Positions 7,723 to 16,242 of a stretch of DNA of 21,492 nt are shown here, one piece after another (the first letter of the stretch is position 1; every line of letters starts with the position of its first letter). The notes below the pieces were generated by a model. The model was not told the DNA's origin. It saw nothing but the letters and a program-made list of their open reading frames with translations, and did not search any database. The DNA comes from a virus. A program made the translations under genes and the position numbers. The DNA lies in IMG/VR virus record IMGVR_UViG_3300032676_001184, positions 1-21,492 of that record; one strand, given 5' to 3'.

Positions 7723-7731
7723 CTATAAATA
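7723..7731 (+). promoter_or_regulatory. T4-type late promoter CTATAAATA for the hub/spike operon
   Basis: CTATAAATA contains the full T4 late consensus TATAAATA (7724-7731). Start of transcription is expected about 6 bases downstream, near 7737, which leaves a leader of about 22 bases before the ATG at 7759. It stands back to back with the sigma70 promoter of gp55. Confidence 0.75.
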
Positions 7732-7758
7732 TAAGTGAACCTTATATTTGAGATTGCA

Positions 7759-9024
7759 ATGAGCGATACTTTAACAACGCCTGCTGGAAATGCACCAACA
7801 TTTAGCATTGAAGAACTTAACAACCCTGGTATTACACTACAAGCAGTTGTTGATTATTTTGCATCTAAAGGAGATACTATTTCTCCAGCTGCTGCTCAAC
7901 AATTAATAGATTATGCAAAATCTATAGCACAACCGGCTGCTCAACAAAGTGTAGTAACTGGTACAACAGCAACAAATTCCCTGCAACTTGCCCCACCTCA
8001 ACAATTCACAAATACTCCGTTGCCGGCTTCAGTAGGGTCAACCACAGCTGATCCAATTATACCACCGGGCGGTATTCCAACTGCACTGCCCGGTAATGCT
8101 GCATCAACCGGACTTTCAAACGCTGCTCAGCAATTAGGAACGCAAGGAAGTATAATAGGAGTTCCAAATAATGTCGCTGGTGCAGCCGTATCCGGCAATT
8201 TTCAAGGTTATATAACAACTGCAAACGCAAACGGGGTACCGTTAGTTCCGCAGGCACCACAAAATTTAAACGATGCAGCCGGTAGACGTGTAAGATTAAG
8301 ACCTAAACCAAATGCATCATCACAAATATACGGAGCGTCCGGATTAATGACGCCACTGTCAAGCACAAACGGTATGCTTTTTCCATACCAGCCTGCTATC
8401 ACATGGAGTCAGGATGTAACTTATACCCAGATGGAAATTGTACACGCAAATCAAGATTTTTATTCGTACAGCAAAACTCCTGCTCTTAAACTGACTGTAG
8501 AAGGTGATTTTACTGTACAAAATCAAAAAGAAGGTTTGTACTCTCTTGCCTGCATCCATTTTTTGCGCACCGTAACTAAAATGTATTTTGGTGGAACAGG
8601 AGGAGTAGGTGACTTATCTGGAACTCCGCCGCCGGTCTTGCTTTTTGACGCATATGGCCAGTTTATGTTTAATGCCCTACCAGTAATTGTAACCCAATTT
8701 AGTGTTACATTACCAAAAGATGTAGACTATGTACCGGTACAAACTGCTTATTCCGTGAATACAGAATACGAAACAGGGCAACAGAGTTTTAGTTTTACAC
8801 AAAACTCTGCGTCGGCATATGATCCCGGTTTAGCTGCTACAGCATTTAACAATTTGATAAAACCTACACCGGCTGCTACTTATTCTCAAGGTTTTGCATG
8901 GTTACCGGCTGTGTTTACTATCAGCGTGCAACTAACTGTACAGAATACTCCTCAGAGGCTGCGTGCTTTTAATCTAGATCAATTTAGAACTGGTCAACTT
9001 TTGATTAACGGAACTTGGATATGA
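7759..9024 (+). CDS. Baseplate / tail-tube-initiator-like structural protein, 421 residues
   Basis: The N-terminal 180 residues or so are low in complexity, rich in Ala, Gln, Pro, Thr and Asn, and begin with a short helical SIEELNNPG region. The folded part starts near residue 205 (ITWSQDVTYTQMEIVHANQ). It contains HFLRTVTKMYFGG, then TPPPVLLFDAYGQFMFN and VTLPKDVDYVPVQ, features I associate with structural proteins at the tube-baseplate junction of marine T4-like phages. A gp48/gp54-type tube initiator role is inferred from position before gp53, hub and spike; it is not proven by motif. The ATG at 7759 is chosen because the GTG at 7735 would lie upstream of the expected late transcript start. 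The end overlaps the next start in an ATGA junction (9021-9024). Confidence 0.6.
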   Translation: MSDTLTTPAGNAPTFSIEELNNPGITLQAVVDYFASKGDTISPAAAQQLIDYAKSIAQPAAQQSVVTGTTATNSLQLAPPQQFTNTPLPASVGSTTADPIIPPGGIPTALPGNAASTGLSNAAQQLGTQGSIIGVPNNVAGAAVSGNFQGYITTANANGVPLVPQAPQNLNDAAGRRVRLRPKPNASSQIYGASGLMTPLSSTNGMLFPYQPAITWSQDVTYTQMEIVHANQDFYSYSKTPALKLTVEGDFTVQNQKEGLYSLACIHFLRTVTKMYFGGTGGVGDLSGTPPPVLLFDAYGQFMFNALPVIVTQFSVTLPKDVDYVPVQTAYSVNTEYETGQQSFSFTQNSASAYDPGLAATAFNNLIKPTPAATYSQGFAWLPAVFTISVQLTVQNTPQRLRAFNLDQFRTGQLLINGTWI

Positions 9025-9332
9025 CACAGGCATTTTACAAAGGGACAAGTCCCTATTACACAACACCACAAATAAACAACTATCTTCCATATTTGGATTT
9101 CTGGAATACGCCTGTTATTACACCAGATCAAAATGATACACTTTTTACAGTAACTGCCGGATATCAGCATAGACCAGATCTACTGAGTTATGATATTTAC
9201 GGAACTACTGGATATTGGTGGGTATTTGCAATACGAAACCCTGATGTGATTCAAGATCCAATTTATGATTTAGTTACAGGGCTGAATATCTATTTGCCTG
9301 TTAAAACTAACTTACCATCAGGTGGATATTAA
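9021..9332 (+). CDS. gp53: Baseplate wedge protein gp53-like (LysM-type)
   Basis: This 103-residue protein resembles T4 gp53 and related LysM-like tail proteins that clamp wedge to hub. The diagnostic part is LSYDIYGTTGYWWVFAIRN, then DPIYDLVTGLNIYLP, matching the usual pattern of LysM-like baseplate proteins (a small domain with YG.-YWW-A--N followed by D----L--G-----P). The ATG at 9021 overlaps the previous stop as ATGA, which indicates translational coupling; the in-frame TTG at 9015 is a less likely start. In T4 gene 53 precedes gene 5. Here the hub protein gene sits between them. The protein is about half the length of T4 gp53, so it is a minimal version. Confidence 0.65.
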   Translation: MTQAFYKGTSPYYTTPQINNYLPYLDFWNTPVITPDQNDTLFTVTAGYQHRPDLLSYDIYGTTGYWWVFAIRNPDVIQDPIYDLVTGLNIYLPVKTNLPSGGY

Positions 9333-9334
9333 TT

Positions 9335-11818
9335 ATGGGAATTTTAAACTACTTAGGGTTATCGTCACCAGCATCCCAAGCACAACAAGGGCCTACTCCT
9401 AATCCACAACCTGATCAAGCTGCTGGAACATCCAAACCGCAAACAAATACCAGTCAATCACAGTCGCTTGGTGGTCAAGTATCTAGTCTACTCGCAAGCG
9501 ACAGTGGTGCTAGCACAGTTGGATTGTTAAACAGTTATCTAAATGCTCCAGGTGTTAACAATGCAAAATTTACGTTTGCCCCAAATGTTTTATGGAATTA
9601 TGCCAACTATACATATCACATACGCTGGAGTCTTACAGGAGATAAAAATGCAGCGTTGGTTCAATCGGCAGGCAGTAGCGCATATGCTAACAATGGAAAA
9701 ATTATTATTGCCGAAAGCGGAGCAACAGCATTATACAATATCACAGAATTTAAATTTACAAACCTGCTGCCAGGGAATCCATCTACTGCTACAAATGATT
9801 TGAAAATGGAAATGACAGTTGTAGAGCCTTACGGCTGTACGCTTGTGGATAATTTATTCAATACAGCACAATCACTTGGTATAGGAAATTATTTTACAAC
9901 CACATCTTATTTTATTGAAATATGGTTTACAGGATATAACGAAGACGGGACCGTTGCGACAACTGATCTGCATAGTAAACAGTATAAACTTTACATGGTC
10001 CAAGTTATTGAAATAGATATTGATACAACAGAGTCTGGTACTACCTATCACATTACTCTTTTACCACAAAATATGTTTCCGTTGGCAGATAGTGTTGGTA
10101 TAATGTCAAACGCAGCTAATATAGGTCCAGTTGCAACTGTTGGAGAATTTTTTACTAAATTAGCCGACGTATGGACCGCTCAAAACGCCGCTCTTTACGG
10201 TGGTAAAGCAAGAATTATATACAAAATCAACACACCTAATTGGATGAAAACTTGGCAATTTAGTCAAGCACCAACCGATAACCAGCGTAATAGCAACATT
10301 GATATTATAGGTGGTAATTTACAAAAACCAACTATTAGTATTGCAAGAGGTATGGACTTAGTGTCTATTTTAAACTTTGTCATGAGCATGACAACAGATG
10401 GTCAAAATTTTACAGCAGGTGAACCAACCAGTGCCAGTACATCAGCTACCGCAGCAGCTAATATAAGAATAAACGGCATGGCTAATCGTATTGTAATCAA
10501 ACCAGTTACTAAATTACTAACGCCAATAGATCCGCAAACTAAAGATTATGTGAGACAGGTGACTTATAATTTTTTTCCGTTTGCAACAAATAGATTACTA
10601 ATTGATCAAAAAACTGCGGAAATGACACGCCAACCTACACAACAAATTCCTAGAAAACAAAGCCTTGCTAACTCATTACGTTTCGCAAAAAGATATTTTT
10701 GGACGTACACTGGGCAAAATCTTGATGTATTAAAGTATGAACTTAAACTAAAAATGTCTGCACAAATTGGAATAGCCAATAATCTTGGTCATAACTTGTA
10801 TGACAATTTTACGTCAGGGCCACAATTTAATGCAAAAGGTGTATCAACGGAAGAGTTACTTAAATACAATACTTTAAAAGGTAATTTGCAAAATGCACAG
10901 CAGCAGTTATCTACAACAAGTGATCCTACGCAAAGACAGTATTATAACCAGCAAATACAAGATTACAATCAACAACGCAATCAATTAACAAGCAGATATC
11001 CAGGAACCAATTTTGATCAACTATCTGCTAATCAAACAATCGCTGGACAATCTACAGCTCAAGCTGAAGCTCAAGCTAAAGCTGCGGAAAATACAGCTAC
11101 ACAAGCCAGTAATAATGTTACAAATCAATCTTTAAATTTAGCTAATACCGCGGTAACATTATTGCGCGAAACCAAATATTTAGAAGATATAGCTAATACA
11201 CTGTCCCCCGCAAGCCCAGTTCCAATTAGCACTAGAGTTAATCCCATGCCAACACAACAAAATGCAGCGCTTGGCGGTAGCGGACAATCTGAAAATGCAA
11301 CGTCGAGCGAAAATCCTGCAAACTTGCCGCCAAATCGCAGTTTGGTAGCAAGTATATTATACGAAACTACACAGACCTCATATGCAAACATAGATTTGAG
11401 CATTAGAGGTGATCCTTTTTGGTTAGGGTTAGGCAACATAGATGAAGATTTCAAATGCGGCGATGGCAATAGTCCAACTCCCAATACTACAGATGCTTTG
11501 TGGCCGTGGAATGGTGATACTGGCTTTCTTTTTACTCTTAGAACCGGTACCGCATATAACGAGCAAACAGGATTTATGGACTTAAACGACACAACACTTG
11601 TTTGGAATGCTTTTTATACTGTAATTAAAGTTGAAAGTTTGTTTAAAGATGGACAGTTTACACAAACTTTGCACGGTATTAGAGATAACTTAACACAAGC
11701 TCCTCAACCAAGTGAAATATCCAATAATGTTCCAAATAATGCACAGGCTGTAGCTGCACAGGCTAAACTTACCGCCGCAAATGCATTTACAAGTGTCACT
11801 GGTCAGTCAGCATATTAA
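9335..11818 (+). CDS. Large baseplate hub protein (gp27/gpD-like role), 827 residues
   Basis: This large structural protein lies between the LysM-type protein and the spike, the position of gp27 (T4) and gpD (P2) hub proteins. After a Gln/Pro/Ser-rich start (about 1-50), a folded region has YANYTYHIRWSL, an FKFTNLLPG strand and MTVVEPYGCTLVDNLF. A middle region (about 490-630) is rich in Gln, Asn and Ala and probably forms coils. The C-terminal part (about 670-810) has LSIRGDPFWLG, then FYTVIKVESLFKDGQFTQTL and IRDNL, strongly reminiscent of the last domain of phage hub proteins, where a GDP(Y/F)W motif and a final FxxGxFTQxL strand recur. The start follows GGTGG at 9321-9325, three bases after the gp53 stop. 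The exact T4 counterpart is inferred; the family membership rests on my recognition of these motifs. Confidence 0.6.
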   Translation: MGILNYLGLSSPASQAQQGPTPNPQPDQAAGTSKPQTNTSQSQSLGGQVSSLLASDSGASTVGLLNSYLNAPGVNNAKFTFAPNVLWNYANYTYHIRWSLTGDKNAALVQSAGSSAYANNGKIIIAESGATALYNITEFKFTNLLPGNPSTATNDLKMEMTVVEPYGCTLVDNLFNTAQSLGIGNYFTTTSYFIEIWFTGYNEDGTVATTDLHSKQYKLYMVQVIEIDIDTTESGTTYHITLLPQNMFPLADSVGIMSNAANIGPVATVGEFFTKLADVWTAQNAALYGGKARIIYKINTPNWMKTWQFSQAPTDNQRNSNIDIIGGNLQKPTISIARGMDLVSILNFVMSMTTDGQNFTAGEPTSASTSATAAANIRINGMANRIVIKPVTKLLTPIDPQTKDYVRQVTYNFFPFATNRLLIDQKTAEMTRQPTQQIPRKQSLANSLRFAKRYFWTYTGQNLDVLKYELKLKMSAQIGIANNLGHNLYDNFTSGPQFNAKGVSTEELLKYNTLKGNLQNAQQQLSTTSDPTQRQYYNQQIQDYNQQRNQLTSRYPGTNFDQLSANQTIAGQSTAQAEAQAKAAENTATQASNNVTNQSLNLANTAVTLLRETKYLEDIANTLSPASPVPISTRVNPMPTQQNAALGGSGQSENATSSENPANLPPNRSLVASILYETTQTSYANIDLSIRGDPFWLGLGNIDEDFKCGDGNSPTPNTTDALWPWNGDTGFLFTLRTGTAYNEQTGFMDLNDTTLVWNAFYTVIKVESLFKDGQFTQTLHGIRDNLTQAPQPSEISNNVPNNAQAVAAQAKLTAANAFTSVTGQSAY

Positions 11819-11841
11819 TAAAATTTATACCATTAAACACG

Positions 11842-11849
11842 CATAAATA
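11842..11849 (+). promoter_or_regulatory. Possible late promoter CATAAATA immediately before the gp5-like gene
   Basis: CATAAATA fits the NATAAATA late motif but ends only 5 bases before the ATG at 11855, so the expected start of transcription coincides with the start codon. It lies in the only 36-base gap of this operon. It may be a secondary late promoter giving a leaderless transcript, or a chance match in AT-rich DNA. Confidence 0.4.
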
Positions 11850-11854
11850 TTTGC

Positions 11855-14800
11855 ATGGTAGAACTAACAAAGCATATCAATGCGCCAAAAGAATATTCGC
11901 AACAACCAATCGGTAGAGCTACATTACAGGATAAAATTTACGTAGGTTTCGTAAAGTACGTAGAAGATGCTAATACTATGGGCCGACTAAAAGTTTGGAT
12001 TCCTGAGCTCAGCGGAGATCCAAATGATTCAAATGGCTGGTACATAATGAGCTACTGTTCCCCGTTTGCCGGTGCTACAAATGTACTGGATAACAAAAAC
12101 GATAATAGTTTTCCTAGTACTCAAAAAAGTTATGGTATGTGGTTTGTGCCGCCAGATATTAACAATGAGGTTGTTTGTGCATTTATAAATGGCGACCCTG
12201 GTAGAGGCATTTGGTTTGGATGTTTGTATCAACAAAATATGAATCAAATGGTACCTGGATTACCAGGCAATAATAACCAAGCTACTCTTCCTGTGGCAGA
12301 GTACAATAAAAAAATTACACAATCGAGTCTCAAAACTCCAGACAGACCATTATATTATCCTCTTGCAGATCAGCTGAAAATACAAGGACTTGATCAAGAT
12401 ACAATAAGAGGTGTTTCTACAAGCGGTGCCCGCCGATTTGATCCACCATTAAGTGTGTATGGTTGGTTAACACCCGGCGGCAGTCAGCTGGTATACGACG
12501 ATAATCCAACTAACACATATATTAGACTTAGAACACCAAGTGGTGCTCAAATCATGATAAATGATACCACAGGTTGCATATACATGAATTCAGTTGACGG
12601 TAAAAACTGGTTAAGTATGGACGCCGGTGGTCGTATAGATGTTTATGGATATGGTGATATTAGTATTCGCAGCCAAGGCAGTTTGAATTTTAGAGCCGAT
12701 CAAGATGTTAACATAGAAGCTGGACAAAATATTAACATTAGAGCAAGAGGCACTACAGCCGTAACTCCGGTTGTCAATCCACAAGCTAATGCCCCTCAAC
12801 CTGCTCCTCCTACACCCGGACCTTCGGCTATAGTCGGAGATGGCACTGCATTAGCACTAGCATCACGTATTCCTGGCTCAACATCACTGGCACAGCCTGG
12901 ATATAGCAGTAGCGACGCATTGGTTGCAGTTCAGAATAACTTTAATACAGCTGATGGTATAGTAAATGGTGTAGTTAGTGTAGGAGCATCTGACAGTGAT
13001 CAAACTTTATTGTTAACTAATATTAGTTTAATAAGAGGAGCATTGAACGCAACTAGTTATGTTTGGATACTGCCTTACAACACAGCATCTGCCAACACGA
13101 TAAAAACTTTTGCCTTATCAAAAGGGGATCAAACCCTACCGTTGTCTAATTATCCTACGTCTGATAATATTGTTCCAAGAGATTACAACGTAGTGACAAA
13201 CGATCTAACACCCCTGTTAAAACCAGCAAATACTGCCGGATCTGGACCAACGCAGACAGGCTCAACGGGCAATATTCCTACTTCAACAACTTCTACACAA
13301 CCTCAAAGTGGATCAGCTGTAATTGGCACAAGTAACTTTAGTTCAGCTACCCCAACAACCGGTAGTCCAGCACCAGTCCCGCCTCCGGCTACATCAAATC
13401 TGCCAGGGAGCACTGTTCCTGCTGCGACATCAACGTCGGGTAGTGTAGGTAACGCAGCACCAGCTGGTACAACCACTACTAGCGTTTTAGTGCCGTTTCT
13501 CAAACAAGTAGAAGGCAAATCAAATAAAGCATATTGGGATACAGTATCAAATAAGCACATTAGTATCGGTTATGGGCATCAAATTAAACCCAATGAATAT
13601 GCGCAAGGTTATATAGATACAGGAACGGCAGGCAGAATCGCAGTATCACCTATGCCAAGTACGTCTGTAAATCCACCAAATAATGCTAATGCAACCGACG
13701 ATCAGTGTTCTGCATTGCTTTCAATTGATGTTCAAATTTACATAGCCGGTGCTCACAGTACTTTAGGCGGTGCGTGGGATATACTTGGCCCTTATCAGCA
13801 GGCCGCGCTAACCAGCGTACAATATAATCTTCCAAGCGCACTAAAGTGGATGGTAGCCAATGGCCTTAACAACTTTATCACCAACAATGATCTACAAGGC
13901 GCTGCCAATCTTATTATACAAGCACCAAGAAAGGGTATTGGTGATCGCGCAACCAAAGAATCAAATCTGTACATGCAACGCCCAGATTTACTAGGTTCAG
14001 GCGGTAGCACGCCTGTTCCGGGCCAGCCCGCAGGCGGAGTCAATAACACAGTTCCTGGTACCGGAAGCGCATCTCGCCCTTCATGTGGATTGGTAAATGA
14101 AAATCCTAGTATACAAAATGGGTATATTAGAATGCAGAGTACCAATAGTATGCATCTGCTGGCAAATCAGTATATGTTCCTAACCTCCGGTGCTGACATG
14201 CATCGGTTTGCAGGGGCAAACATGTTTGACACCGCCGGAACCAACTGGAACCGGGCAGCAGGCGGATTCGTACACGAAAGCGTTGGACAGGACTATGCAC
14301 TTGGAGCTTCCAGTGAAATTAACCTTTTTGCAACCCGTGTGGACATAAACGGCACGGCTCCGCCGTTGGCCGTTGCTGCGGTCGCTGCGCAGGGTCCAAA
14401 TGACATCAATCAACAGGATGGAATTTTAGATACACTTGGAAATGTAATACCCATATTAACAGATACAATTGTATATCATTTGCCTTATCACGAACCTTAC
14501 GACGATCATGGTGGTAGAAATGCATATGGCATACAAAATGCTACTCAGTACAATACTAATACCGGACTTAGACCCGGCGAAGTTATTACAAACAGTCAAC
14601 AACCTTTGAATATTATAGGTTCACCGCTGTCAAATATGCCGCTTGGAATCTACCAAGGAGCAGGTTATAATGCGCAGAATCAACCTGTGTATGCATTCAA
14701 AGGACCAATTAGTTCAAGCAATGCTGCTCTACAACCATCTGCTAGTGTGCAACTATCTCAACAAGGTACGCAATTTATGGAAGGTTATGAAAATGGAAGT

Positions 14801-15328
14801 TACATACCAATAATCGTAGGCGAGCCGCCTGTTTCGCAGATAGGTTACGGACATAACCTCACACCTGTCGAAATAAGCACCGGTCAAGTAAGCATCAACG
14901 GAACAAGTTATAGTCTATTAAGTCCATTAAGCCAACAGCTGATAGGTCAGCTGTTTCAACAAGATATGGTTGCTGTTCAAAATTGGATGCGTCCAGTGAT
15001 AAACAATGTACAAGTAACACAGACACAATACGATATGCTTTGCAGTCTTGCATTCAATATTGGTCAGACAAACTTTACTAATGCACCTGTTATAAAAGAA
15101 CTGAATGCAGGAAATTACCAAAATGTTCCAAATTTATGGATGCAATGGACTATAAACGGTGCAGGTAAACTTGTGCCACAGTTAGTTCAACGTAGATTAG
15201 CAGAGGCTACAAATTTCATGCTGTCGCCGTTCCAGCAGACTGTGCCAAATCAAAGTCCTAACGGCCTAAACGCTAATTTTTCCAATACAGGAACAGGACA
15301 GGTAACACCGTTGCAGCCAAATCAGTAA
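11855..15328 (+). CDS. gp5: gp5-like baseplate central spike with two lysozyme-like domains, 1157 residues
   Basis: The N-terminal OB-fold (about 25-135) matches gp5/VgrG spikes: IYVGFVKYVEDANTMGRLKVW, then MWFVPPDINNEVVCAFING. A first beta-helix (about 242-300) has DISIRSQGSLNF, DVNIEAGQNINI. A long Pro/Ser/Thr-rich linker follows (about 300-545). Lysozyme-like domain 1 (about 545-700) carries E553, D562 and S570 before IGYGH, equivalent to the E-D-T triad of T4 lysozyme. A second beta-helix follows (about 752-832). Domain 2 (about 970-1145) keeps E976, IGYGH and a typical GH24 end (LCSLAFNIGQ, LVQRRLAEA), but the aspartate position reads Pro985 and the Thr position Ser/Gln, so it looks catalytically weak. 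T4 gp5 is 575 residues with one lysozyme. The spike should puncture the envelope and open peptidoglycan. No Shine-Dalgarno is seen. Its stop abuts that of the RimK-like gene. Confidence 0.85.
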   Translation: MVELTKHINAPKEYSQQPIGRATLQDKIYVGFVKYVEDANTMGRLKVWIPELSGDPNDSNGWYIMSYCSPFAGATNVLDNKNDNSFPSTQKSYGMWFVPPDINNEVVCAFINGDPGRGIWFGCLYQQNMNQMVPGLPGNNNQATLPVAEYNKKITQSSLKTPDRPLYYPLADQLKIQGLDQDTIRGVSTSGARRFDPPLSVYGWLTPGGSQLVYDDNPTNTYIRLRTPSGAQIMINDTTGCIYMNSVDGKNWLSMDAGGRIDVYGYGDISIRSQGSLNFRADQDVNIEAGQNINIRARGTTAVTPVVNPQANAPQPAPPTPGPSAIVGDGTALALASRIPGSTSLAQPGYSSSDALVAVQNNFNTADGIVNGVVSVGASDSDQTLLLTNISLIRGALNATSYVWILPYNTASANTIKTFALSKGDQTLPLSNYPTSDNIVPRDYNVVTNDLTPLLKPANTAGSGPTQTGSTGNIPTSTTSTQPQSGSAVIGTSNFSSATPTTGSPAPVPPPATSNLPGSTVPAATSTSGSVGNAAPAGTTTTSVLVPFLKQVEGKSNKAYWDTVSNKHISIGYGHQIKPNEYAQGYIDTGTAGRIAVSPMPSTSVNPPNNANATDDQCSALLSIDVQIYIAGAHSTLGGAWDILGPYQQAALTSVQYNLPSALKWMVANGLNNFITNNDLQGAANLIIQAPRKGIGDRATKESNLYMQRPDLLGSGGSTPVPGQPAGGVNNTVPGTGSASRPSCGLVNENPSIQNGYIRMQSTNSMHLLANQYMFLTSGADMHRFAGANMFDTAGTNWNRAAGGFVHESVGQDYALGASSEINLFATRVDINGTAPPLAVAAVAAQGPNDINQQDGILDTLGNVIPILTDTIVYHLPYHEPYDDHGGRNAYGIQNATQYNTNTGLRPGEVITNSQQPLNIIGSPLSNMPLGIYQGAGYNAQNQPVYAFKGPISSSNAALQPSASVQLSQQGTQFMEGYENGSYIPIIVGEPPVSQIGYGHNLTPVEISTGQVSINGTSYSLLSPLSQQLIGQLFQQDMVAVQNWMRPVINNVQVTQTQYDMLCSLAFNIGQTNFTNAPVIKELNAGNYQNVPNLWMQWTINGAGKLVPQLVQRRLAEATNFMLSPFQQTVPNQSPNGLNANFSNTGTGQVTPLQPNQ

Positions 15329-16219
15329 TTATGAAATTCTAAAGTTGATGTATTCAACAATAGCTTTAGCCATATCGTGTTGACAGTAGGTTTCAAAGCC
15401 GTAAAAACCAGGCGCACTATTTGCTTCACAAACTTTGAAACCGTCTTTGTCAAATAATAAATCAACACCTGCAATATCTAGATTCAGTATTCTTGCCGTT
15501 TCGCCTGCAATAAATTCAATCTCAGGTGTAATTGCAAATTGTGCCCCAGACCCACCGTTTGAGATATTTGCTCTAAAATCATTTTGAGCTGTGCGTTGCA
15601 TTGCTCCTATTACTTTTCCGCCGATTACCCAAACTCTTAAATCAGTTCCAACTTTGTATCCAATGTATTCTTGAATAATCAAGCTTTTATTAGTAGACAG
15701 GCTGTTGATAAGCTCCATGAGCTCCGCAAAACTTGATTTATTTTTACACAGATAAACACCTTTACCATGGCTGCTTGTTATCACTTTAACTACACAAGGC
15801 CAACCGATTTCTCGGTCAACAAGCTCTTCGTTAATAGGCCAACGCACCAACATGGTTTTTGGTATAGGAAGTCCGTGCTTAGCAAGTAATTGGCTAGTTT
15901 CTAGTTTGTCTTTTACTCTATCTATACTTGCACTCGAGCTAATAACTGGAACCCCTAGATTTTCTAGTTGGCGCATAGCAGCCAAACAAAAATAATTAGA
16001 ACCAGAGCCTGTTCTAGCTAGAACCGCATCTGGTAATTCTGGTTTTTTACCATTTAGCCAAACGTTAGTATTGTCTTTCTTAGTAACAATTAAATCAAGA
16101 GAATTTGGATGAATTAACTTGGCATCAATGTTATATGCAGAAAATGTTTCTAAGAGCCGATGATTTTCATATTCTTCATTTGTTTTTCTACTTAAAATCC
16201 AAATATGTGCCATCCACAC
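15329..16219 (-). CDS. RimK-like ATP-grasp ligase
   Basis: This 296-residue ATP-grasp enzyme resembles RimK and related alpha-L-glutamate ligases, which join glutamate (or another amino acid) to a protein or small peptide using ATP. The visible motifs are: N-terminal domain with AHIWILSR and VLARTGSGSNYF; ATP-binding strand CVVKVITSSHGKGVYL; adenine loop LIIQEYIG; DLRVWVIGGKVIGAMQR; glycine-rich NGGSGAQF; and metal site AGVDLLF ... CEANSAPGF with E265 and N267. Length fits the family (about 300). Known bacterial RimK adds glutamates to ribosomal protein S6; the phage substrate is unknown. AAGAAAAG lies six bases before the ATG at 16219, although Met-3 is also possible. It is the last gene of a four-gene leftward island that includes an acyl carrier protein. 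Confidence 0.85.
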   Translation of the reverse strand: MWMAHIWILSRKTNEEYENHRLLETFSAYNIDAKLIHPNSLDLIVTKKDNTNVWLNGKKPELPDAVLARTGSGSNYFCLAAMRQLENLGVPVISSSASIDRVKDKLETSQLLAKHGLPIPKTMLVRWPINEELVDREIGWPCVVKVITSSHGKGVYLCKNKSSFAELMELINSLSTNKSLIIQEYIGYKVGTDLRVWVIGGKVIGAMQRTAQNDFRANISNGGSGAQFAITPEIEFIAGETARILNLDIAGVDLLFDKDGFKVCEANSAPGFYGFETYCQHDMAKAIVEYINFRIS

Positions 16220-16242
16220 ATATTTAGCTTTTCTTAAAATTT

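Noticed and set aside
7735-7758. GTG at 7735 as the start of the tube-initiator-like gene
   Set aside because: It lies just 4 bases after the late promoter, upstream of the expected transcript start. The ATG at 7759 is better placed.
11125-11592. 155-codon leftward ORF inside the hub gene
   Set aside because: Antisense shadow. The sense frame carries the hub C-terminal motifs in this same stretch.
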